Shown one piece after another: positions 19,001-24,426 of a stretch of 33,617 nucleotides of DNA; the stretch's first letter is position 1; each line of letters opens with the position of its first letter. The position numbers and the translations under genes are program-made. The DNA is taken from positions 1 to 33,617 of the forward strand of contig CAITDH010000006.1 in assembly GCA_903891045.1 (NCBI GenBank), written 5' to 3'. Origin of the DNA: an uncultured Desulfobulbaceae bacterium (GTDB lineage: Bacteria; Desulfobacterota; Desulfobulbia; Desulfobulbales; Desulfocapsaceae). Below the pieces are notes generated by a model. That model had not been told where the DNA came from. It was given only the letters and a program-made list of their open reading frames with translations, and did not search any database.

Positions 19001-19195
19001 GCTACCGGCCAGGGCCACAAAAAGAGAACCAACCTGAACTTTTCGCGAATCAGCCGTCACCCCAGAGACCGTTATTCCGGCGGGCAGTTTTGTACCCAAA
19101 ACAGAATACGCCATCGAGCCCAAAAGTGCCTGCAGAGAATATTCTCCGCTGCCACTCTCTTTGGAAAACTGCCTTTCAGGTTTTACACAATTCAT
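16052..19195 (-). CDS. murE-murF: Fused MurE-MurF ligase
   Basis: Single 1047-aa ORF with two Mur-ligase modules: MurE (GVTADSRKVQVGSLFVAL, GVTGTNGKTTVSYLLE, DNPRGESP) and MurF (VTDSRKVAAGDIFVALAGERFDGHDF, GITGSCGKTTVKEM, NDTYNANPASMRAGL). No stop between them. Confidence 0.96.
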   Translation of the reverse strand: MNCVKPERQFSKESGSGEYSLQALLGSMAYSVLGTKLPAGITVSGVTADSRKVQVGSLFVALAGSRTDGHAYLEQVMASGCAALVVEEGRVTAEQFAGCGQCVIVVADSHLAYAQIAANLYGHPAQGLTMIGVTGTNGKTTVSYLLESCLKQLGLSVGVIGTVNYRYRDAKGQDITIPAPFTTPEPLLLQALLRQMADAGVPHVIMEVSSHALVQRRLGDLQFDVVAFTNLSRDHLDYHQDMDDYFAAKALLFRDHLKKDGKAVITRSVCYDPEEEKRTRRLVELCEAQGAQVLQCGGSGDGQRPNAAGARDGAGATGGSGDCDIYPLTIQLDLNSTVMTLHVLADEVQVATPLVGDFNVANLQTVMGLGLALGIQAKALSSMLAHASGAPGRMQRVLPAEQQAHLRPAVFVDYAHTPDALEKVLETLSRLPHRRLICVLGCGGDRDKGKRAIMGEIAGQRCDVVLVTDDNPRGESPQEIVAQIVSGIRLSGNGERSPSWLWTSVANEKGFLVIYSRAQAIATAIGAATAEDIVLIAGKGHELYQLSQDGKRFFDDTLEVKKALTAWKLEDLKLATKGMLTCDSCGAVGLGAVVTDSRKVAAGDIFVALAGERFDGHDFLEQVAAAGAGCLVVCKDTPQKALPAIPCLLVDDTLRALGDLAAYRRQVMKTVSRPLVVGITGSCGKTTVKEMTSAIFEQHWLSREDAPPDQVLKTRGNFNNLIGLPLSLLPLGPGQKAAILEMGMNRPGEIARLAEIADPDIACIVNVHAAHLEGLHSLEGVARAKEELFAGSGAATTLVINLDDPLVRACAERYQQQKISYAADEAGMRYAPQVFASDVQKAGNFAQSFVLHAAGETIPVTLQVPGVHNISNAVAAAAIACAAGIGISEIAAGLAAFQPADKRMQIVTGKGGLHILNDTYNANPASMRAGLATLGRQDGGRRVAILGDMLELGPTSAGAHREVGQYAADQGVDYLALVGDFADETATGARMAGMDNQRIRIFQEKKDMAAWIEGLLAAGQVQAGDWLLVKGSRGMRLEVVVEQLMVP
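17700..17740 (-). repeat. Element-B-like segment in MurE (RLSGNGERSP)
   Basis: + strand CGCTCGCCGTTACCGCTCAAACG versus ftsQ CGCTCGCCGTTGCCG[ATTCCGCCA]GACAAACG; 9-bp (3n) indel. Confidence 0.5.
18230..18304 (-). repeat. Intragenic dispersed repeat copy in MurE, 63-bp unit bounded by 12-bp direct repeats GTCACCGCTCCC (18230-18241 and 18293-18304)
   Basis: GTCACCGCTCCCGCCAGTCGCTCCTGCGCCGTCCCTGGCTCCCGCGGCATTAGGCCGTTGGCC then GTCACCGCTCCC; encodes GSGDGQRPNAAGARDGAGATGGSGD. Confidence 0.88.
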
Positions 19196-19264
19196 TGAGA
19201 ATGGTTGAGAGATGGAAGTTGAATGATAAAACCGTAATCAATGGCCCAAAAAACTATCTGTTTT

Positions 19265-21337
19265 TTACTTTTTACTTTCAGCTTTATTCTTTATTTTCCC
19301 ATCACTTACTGTCTGACTTTTGGCAGGCGCTGTCTTATCAGCTTTTTCATCTTTTTTCAAAGTGAGCAGACACTCTTTCACTCCATACAAGGGTATTCCT
19401 GCTGACGGGCTCTGCGCCACAACCCGTCCAGTTCCTTGAATCCGGATCTTGACTTTTTTGTCCTGCAACAACCGCAAGGCCCGCCGCAAACTCATACCAC
19501 CAAGATCAGGCATGAGAGGATGATGCGATTCAAGCACAGTCTCGAGGCCGGCCAAGGCTTTTTTCTTTTGCTCCTGCTGGTAATTGCTCCCTTTTCTCTC
19601 AGACATACTCATCATATCCGAAAGATTTTTATGCACCTGCTGCAGGGCCACCATCGACGGCAAAATCTTGCCGGCTGGTCCAGCCAGGTCCCACACATCT
19701 TTGGCAGAGGCAAGGGATGGTTCAAGATACGGCTGACGCACGATCACCATAAGAATCAGTTCCGGTTTTTCTGCCGGCAACAGAGCAAACATCATTCTGT
19801 TCCTGACATATTCGCCGTCCTTGCCGTCCCCAGCAGCGGACTGACCTGCGGTCGTTCCAGCCTCAACCGGCTGAAAAGAGAACTCACGGGTATCAACAAA
19901 AACAGAATCAAGCACCCCTTTATGCCCTCTGGCCTTGAATAATCTCCAGATTTCTGCTGATGCAGGATGCGATGCCTGCGTGCGCCCCGCAGGAAGCGCT
20001 GCTGAGATGGGCGTTTCACCTATTACCGACAACCTGAAAGGATACTCATGCTCACCATTCCGCTCCAAAACACGATCAAGAACATGCGGCAAGACCTGAT
20101 GACTGCCATTTAAGAGATAATTCATACCAAGAAGTATCTGTATTGGCGTCGCCTCAACCGGCATAGTTCCTGTTGCCTTTTCCGGCGCCACAGCTTTTTT
20201 TCCAATCCCGACAAAATTGCCTTTGCCATTTGTCGTTCCCGCACTGTCTTTGGCGCCCGCGACACTCAGAGTTTCGCTTCCAGCTCGCTGACCTGGTCGT
20301 CCATGGTCTGCCTGTACCGAGAAGTCCAGATCCGGCACCGCACTCAAGCCCAACCGCTCCCACAAACGAAGCTCACTGCCGGCATCAACGGTTCCTGCCG
20401 CAATGCTCCATGGATAACCCTGTTCATATCTATCCCAATCGGCCTGAAGCAGGGCCGCATCCTGAAAGAAGCCCCGTATTTCCTGAGGGATAACCACCGG
20501 CTCAAGCAGGATATTGGCAAGAAGTTTCTTCTTGTATTGATAGAATATATTTGGATCAAAAGAGGGGAAATTGGCATTGGCGACAATGGCACCGGTTTCT
20601 GTCTCCATGAGAATGGCGGCAATCTCCACCCCCTCATGCCCTCCCCCGATCGATGTCACAAATTTTTCAAGAAAATCCTGTATTTTCAAGTCGATGGTCA
20701 AAGCAAGATGCTGACCACTGATGCCCGTCCGAGAATGTCCAGCCAAATCAATATGAGGGAACTCATCCTGACTGATACTGGCCTGACTAAGGAGGCGATT
20801 ATAATAATGTTCCGCCCCGGCTAATCCCATATTCTGATCGGCAAAACCAATCACATGGGCCGCAACGCCCTTGTACGGATAATAGCGGACCTGCTCCCTG
20901 TCCAAAAAGATACCAGAAAGATGAAGATCCGTTATGGCCTTTTCTTCTTCCAAACTGATATTTTTTGCCAGCCAGATCCGCTGCGCATCCTTTTCCAAAC
21001 GCCCCAGCAACTCTTGTTCACGCATCCCCAAAACAGTGGCAAGCTGCTCGGCGCTCCCGTGAATATCTTCCAGCTCCCTGGGTCTTACATAGACAGAAAC
21101 CCGGTCAAGAGACAGGGCCATCTCCTTGAAATTCCTGTCATAAATTATCCCACGCTCATTCTTTTTTCTTTCTGTCGCCTTTGCCTGCCCAAAAAACACC
21201 TTACGAGCAAGCCCTGTGATCTCCTGTTTATACAGAACACCGCCCACAACTCCGACGACAACCACCAGGGCCACACACAAAACCGCCAGCCTACTTCGTC
21301 CGCTCTTCTTTGCCTTCCGACGCGACTGTATGACCAT
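19265..21337 (-). CDS. ftsI: FtsI/PBP3-like protein with PBP dimerisation domain, degenerate transpeptidase domain and C-terminal PASTA-like domain
   Basis: TM then RGIIYDRNFKEMA, YYPYKGVAAHVIGF, GHSRTGISGQHLALTIDLKIQ, ETGAIVANANFPSFDPN; PASTA-like MPDLGGMSLRRALRLLQDKKVKIRIQGTGRVVAQSPSAG. Position between ftsL and murE. Confidence 0.9.
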   Translation of the reverse strand: MVIQSRRKAKKSGRSRLAVLCVALVVVVGVVGGVLYKQEITGLARKVFFGQAKATERKKNERGIIYDRNFKEMALSLDRVSVYVRPRELEDIHGSAEQLATVLGMREQELLGRLEKDAQRIWLAKNISLEEEKAITDLHLSGIFLDREQVRYYPYKGVAAHVIGFADQNMGLAGAEHYYNRLLSQASISQDEFPHIDLAGHSRTGISGQHLALTIDLKIQDFLEKFVTSIGGGHEGVEIAAILMETETGAIVANANFPSFDPNIFYQYKKKLLANILLEPVVIPQEIRGFFQDAALLQADWDRYEQGYPWSIAAGTVDAGSELRLWERLGLSAVPDLDFSVQADHGRPGQRAGSETLSVAGAKDSAGTTNGKGNFVGIGKKAVAPEKATGTMPVEATPIQILLGMNYLLNGSHQVLPHVLDRVLERNGEHEYPFRLSVIGETPISAALPAGRTQASHPASAEIWRLFKARGHKGVLDSVFVDTREFSFQPVEAGTTAGQSAAGDGKDGEYVRNRMMFALLPAEKPELILMVIVRQPYLEPSLASAKDVWDLAGPAGKILPSMVALQQVHKNLSDMMSMSERKGSNYQQEQKKKALAGLETVLESHHPLMPDLGGMSLRRALRLLQDKKVKIRIQGTGRVVAQSPSAGIPLYGVKECLLTLKKDEKADKTAPAKSQTVSDGKIKNKAESKK
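20234..20271 (-). repeat. Diverged copy of the intragenic dispersed repeat in ftsI
   Basis: CGTTCCCGCACTGTCTTTGGCGCCCGCGACACTCAGAG aligns with CGCTCCCGC--CGTCCTTGGCTCCCGCGGCATTAG-G; encodes SVAGAKDSAGTT versus NAAGARDGAGAT in MurE. Confidence 0.6.
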
Positions 21338-21390
21338 CTTAACCCTGACTCAGCCGCTGCTAACAAACAGCTAATAAATAATTGATAGTC

Positions 21391-21753
21391 CTAGAAACGA
21401 GTGACCTGCCCTTTTTCAGGGACATACAGGGCAAGCTGCTTCGCCGCCATTGTGTTGAGAGACCCAGGAGAATAAAGACGGGCCCGCTCAGCCCTGAGTT
21501 TGATATTTTCATCCATAAGGCCATAACGACCTTCCTCGGCAGCCAGAATTGTTCTGGCGTTCCGCTCCGCAGAGGAAGAGAGCCAGAAATTAACCAGAAA
21601 CAACAAAGGGAAAAAAAGAAACAAGACCTTTCCTACAGCTATCCACAATACTTTGGGGCCAATCAGACCGAGGACTTTTTGACATACCTGTCGACGCATC
21701 GAGGATGAAATCATGGGACGACAATATGCTGGGGTAGAGTGGTTGATCAACAT
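21391..21753 (-). CDS. ftsL: FtsL-like cell division protein
   Basis: Small single-TM protein (VLFLFFPLLFLVNFWLSS) with following coiled-coil-like segment, located between rsmH and ftsI. Confidence 0.8.
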   Translation of the reverse strand: MLINHSTPAYCRPMISSSMRRQVCQKVLGLIGPKVLWIAVGKVLFLFFPLLFLVNFWLSSSAERNARTILAAEEGRYGLMDENIKLRAERARLYSPGSLNTMAAKQLALYVPEKGQVTRF

Positions 21754-21810
21754 GATACGCTCCTGTGTTTGTTTCTTGATACAGCCCCTGATACAATAAG
21801 ATTCAAACTG

Positions 21811-22710
21811 TCACTTCCTGACCGCTACTCTCAATCGTGCACTGCGCGACCTGTAATTTGCTGCAATCTCAGCAGGTGTCGGCATTACAGGTTTGGGAGT
21901 AAGGATCTCCATATTTTCCTGTTCCCTGAACTTTCGTTTCACCATCCGGTCTTCCAAAGAATGAAACGAAATCACACAAAACCTGGCCCCGGATCGAAGC
22001 AGTGGCGGCACATCCTCAAGGATTCGGGCCAGATTTTCCAACTCACTATTCACCGCGATACGCAGGGCCTGAAAAACCTTGGTCGCCACATGAATATTCT
22101 CTGGATGAAAACGTCTGGGGATGGCCCGGGCCACAACAGCAGCCAGTTGCCCAGAGGTTACGATCTTTTCAGGAAAACGGGATCGCACGATCTCACGGGC
22201 TATCGGCCTGGCCTGTTTTTCATCTCCATAATAAAAGAAAATGTCTGCCAGCTCTTTCTCGGTACACGAGGCAAGGAGCGATGCGGCCGTCACTTCGCGC
22301 CTGGTATCCATCCGCATATCAAGGGGCTCATCCCGCTGAAAGCTGAAGCCGCGGCCACCTAAATCCAGTTGCAGCGAGGAAAGACCGATATCAATGAGCA
22401 CGCCATCCACCTGTTCCACTCCCAGCTCGGCGAGTCCATCGGCAATCTCGGCAAAATTACGTCTGACAATAGTCAAACGATCAGCAAAAGACTGTAACCT
22501 GACCCGACTCCTGGCAATGGCCGTCTCATCCCACTCAAAGGCAATGACCCGACCATCCGGCGCGGAGTGGCGCAAAATCGCCTCGGTATGCCCGCCAAGA
22601 CCTAAAGTGCCATCCACATACACTCCCCCTGAGCGGGGAGCAAGATAAGTAAGAATTTCTTCGGGCAGTACCGAACAATGAATTGGCGTTTCCGACCAAT
22701 CAGAATCCAT
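21811..22710 (-). CDS. rsmH: 16S rRNA (cytosine1402-N4)-methyltransferase RsmH (MraW)
   Basis: HCSVLPEEILTYLAPRSGGVYVDGTLGLGGHTEAIL, GVLIDIGLSSLQLD, ISFHSLEDRMVKRKFRE. Confidence 0.98.
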   Translation of the reverse strand: MDSDWSETPIHCSVLPEEILTYLAPRSGGVYVDGTLGLGGHTEAILRHSAPDGRVIAFEWDETAIARSRVRLQSFADRLTIVRRNFAEIADGLAELGVEQVDGVLIDIGLSSLQLDLGGRGFSFQRDEPLDMRMDTRREVTAASLLASCTEKELADIFFYYGDEKQARPIAREIVRSRFPEKIVTSGQLAAVVARAIPRRFHPENIHVATKVFQALRIAVNSELENLARILEDVPPLLRSGARFCVISFHSLEDRMVKRKFREQENMEILTPKPVMPTPAEIAANYRSRSARLRVAVRK

Positions 22711-23180
22711 CAGAAAATCCCCAACCTGGCCAGACTCTCCTTGTAATCCCCAAAATTGTCACGGGTGGCCTGATTCTCCAGCTCCCAGGCGCCCTTGTCC
22801 CAGATCTCGACATAATCAAGCATTCCAGCCAAGACTACATCCTGAACAATGCCGGCCTCACTGCGCAGCGATGGCGGCAACAACACTCGTCCCTGTTTGT
22901 CAGGAAGGCAGGGAGTAACCCCAGAGACCACCAGACGGATAAAATTAGTCAGGCCGGGCTGTTCACGGCCATTAGTCAACAGCTTGTTTTCCAGGATCTC
23001 CCACTGCGAGACCGGAAAGGCGCGCAGATGGGCGCCCCAATTGGTCACCATCAGCTCCTCGGACTCATACTGCGCAAGGACATCCCGAAATCGGCTGGGG
23101 ATATTCAACCGTCCTTTGATATCGAGCGCGTGTTCCGACCTGCCGCGAAATCTGCTGGTTGTTAAATTGCTGTTTTCCAT
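22710..23180 (-). CDS. mraZ: Transcriptional regulator MraZ
   Basis: FRGRSEHALDIKGRLNIPSRFRDVL and CLPDKQGRVLLPPSLR AbrB-like repeats; first gene of the dcw cluster. Confidence 0.95.
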   Translation of the reverse strand: MENSNLTTSRFRGRSEHALDIKGRLNIPSRFRDVLAQYESEELMVTNWGAHLRAFPVSQWEILENKLLTNGREQPGLTNFIRLVVSGVTPCLPDKQGRVLLPPSLRSEAGIVQDVVLAGMLDYVEIWDKGAWELENQATRDNFGDYKESLARLGIF

Positions 23181-23184
23181 GGCC

Positions 23185-23244
23185 TCCCGCCACCCTCTCC
23201 CACCACGTTCCCTTCTTCACCACTTTACACCACTATTTACCCTT
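23185..23244 (-). promoter_or_regulatory. Candidate MraZ box: 10-bp-period GTGG/GGG repeat array
   Basis: Minus strand: AAGGGTAAAT|AGTGGTGTAA|AGTGGTGAAG|AAGGGAACGT|GGTGGGAGAG|GGTGGCGGGA immediately upstream of the mraZ start. Confidence 0.75.
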
Positions 23245-23271
23245 TTATAGCAGGAGGAGACCACTTGTCAA
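23244..23271 (-). promoter_or_regulatory. Sigma70-type promoter for the mraZ/dcw operon
   Basis: Minus strand TTGACA-16 bp-TATAAA with TGC preceding (extended -10): CTTGACAAGTGGTCTCCTCCTGCTATAAAAGGG. Confidence 0.7.
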
Positions 23272-23400
23272 GATTTTTCCCAATTTTGTAAAAAACAACT
23301 TCCTTCACACATTTAAAGACAAAATACTACAGAATGTACAGCAGCGAAACAAAATACGCAACAGAAGACACAACAGAAACATCATTCACAAAATAGCAAA

Positions 23401-23431
23401 AGGATGGCCTGTCGTGAAGAAAGACCATCCT
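23401..23431. other. Inverted repeat AGGATGG...CCATCCT (possible hairpin; minus strand followed by TTTTGC)
   Basis: 7-bp perfect arms, 17-nt loop, in the AT-rich intergenic region. Confidence 0.35.
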
Positions 23432-23647
23432 CCTGAAATAATGAATTAAATCTTGCAGACACTCTTTACTCAACAGGTAAGAAAAAAAGAAAAAAGAGGG
23501 GGGAGGAAAAAGGGAAATATTTTTTGATATTTTAACGAATAAGACTCTGCACCGAATTCTTCCTATCCCTTGATCAGAATTCAAAAAAGAGCACTCAACA
23601 CTTTGTTTTTTGGGTAACCTGTGTGTATTATTTCATATAGTTGTCAC

Positions 23648-23723
23648 TTGTGGTAGATTGAGTTACTTTGGACCTACCACAACTTGTTTCTCAAACTGAC
23701 CACAATGAGTTGTCTTTACAACT
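23648..23723 (+). promoter_or_regulatory. Two hairpin-capable inverted repeats in the hemerythrin upstream region
   Basis: TTGTGGTAG (23648-23656) / CTACCACAA (23674-23682), and AGTTGTCTTTACAACT (23708-23723). Confidence 0.45.
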
Positions 23724-23751
23724 TGAATCCAGAATTATTTGCCAAGCTATT

Positions 23752-24222
23752 ATGAGTAACGAACAACCGTATATTGTATGGACGGAGGAGTTAAAGACTG
23801 ATTTCCCCACCATTGACATTCAACATAAAAAAATAATCGACATTGCAAACAACTTACATTCGAGCCTTGGAAGTGACAATCTTCAGGAATTGATCAAAAC
23901 CCACTTAAGCCAATTAAAGATCTACAGCGCCGTACATTTCAGGTTTGAAGAGAAAATCCTTCAAAATCACAATTATTTTTTACTTAACGAACATGAATGT
24001 TTGCATGATGCTTTTGTAGGAGAACTTATCAAGTTAGAAGAAAGATTTTCTGAGTTGGAAAACAAATTCCCGAGAATACTCACCTACAAAGAAATCGAGT
24101 CTTTTTCTTGGGAAATATTAAATTTTGTCTCAAAGTGGTGGTTGCATCATATTTTAGTAGAAGATAAAAAATACTTGGATTTCTTACAAAAAATTGCGGA
24201 CACATATGACAGTGGCAACTAA
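23752..24222 (+). CDS. Bacteriohemerythrin
   Basis: YIVWTEELKTDFPTIDIQHKKIIDIANNLH, HFRFEEKILQNHNY, HECLHDAF, WWLHHILVEDKKYLDF: His/Glu/Asp ligand pattern of hemerythrin. ATG at 23752 preferred over TTG at 23668. Confidence 0.93.
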   Translation: MSNEQPYIVWTEELKTDFPTIDIQHKKIIDIANNLHSSLGSDNLQELIKTHLSQLKIYSAVHFRFEEKILQNHNYFLLNEHECLHDAFVGELIKLEERFSELENKFPRILTYKEIESFSWEILNFVSKWWLHHILVEDKKYLDFLQKIADTYDSGN

Positions 24223-24426
24223 AATAGTTAGTAATATAAGCAGGACATGAAGTTGAGGATCCTTCTGATTACAGTCAAATCTATCCTGCGACAAAAAACC
24301 ACCTCACAACTGTCTCCATACCAACTGCACAAGAATTGGCTGCGTTTTGCAAATGGACAAGAGGATGCCATCGCTCGAAACTTTTAGTAAGGTAAGGTCA
24401 TCACGTTTATATCATGAGGTATTTTC

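Noticed and set aside
19810-19860. Second possible repeat copy in ftsI (AGTTAGQSAAGDGKDGEYV; GCCGTCCTTG shared)
   Set aside because: Only a 10-mer is shared and a Gly/Asp-rich loop is normal at this position in FtsI-type proteins.
24223-24426. Possible gene remnant upstream of the hybrid kinase (frame reading LHKNWLRFANGQEDAIARNF)
   Set aside because: Short, no recognisable family; could not be supported as a pseudogene.
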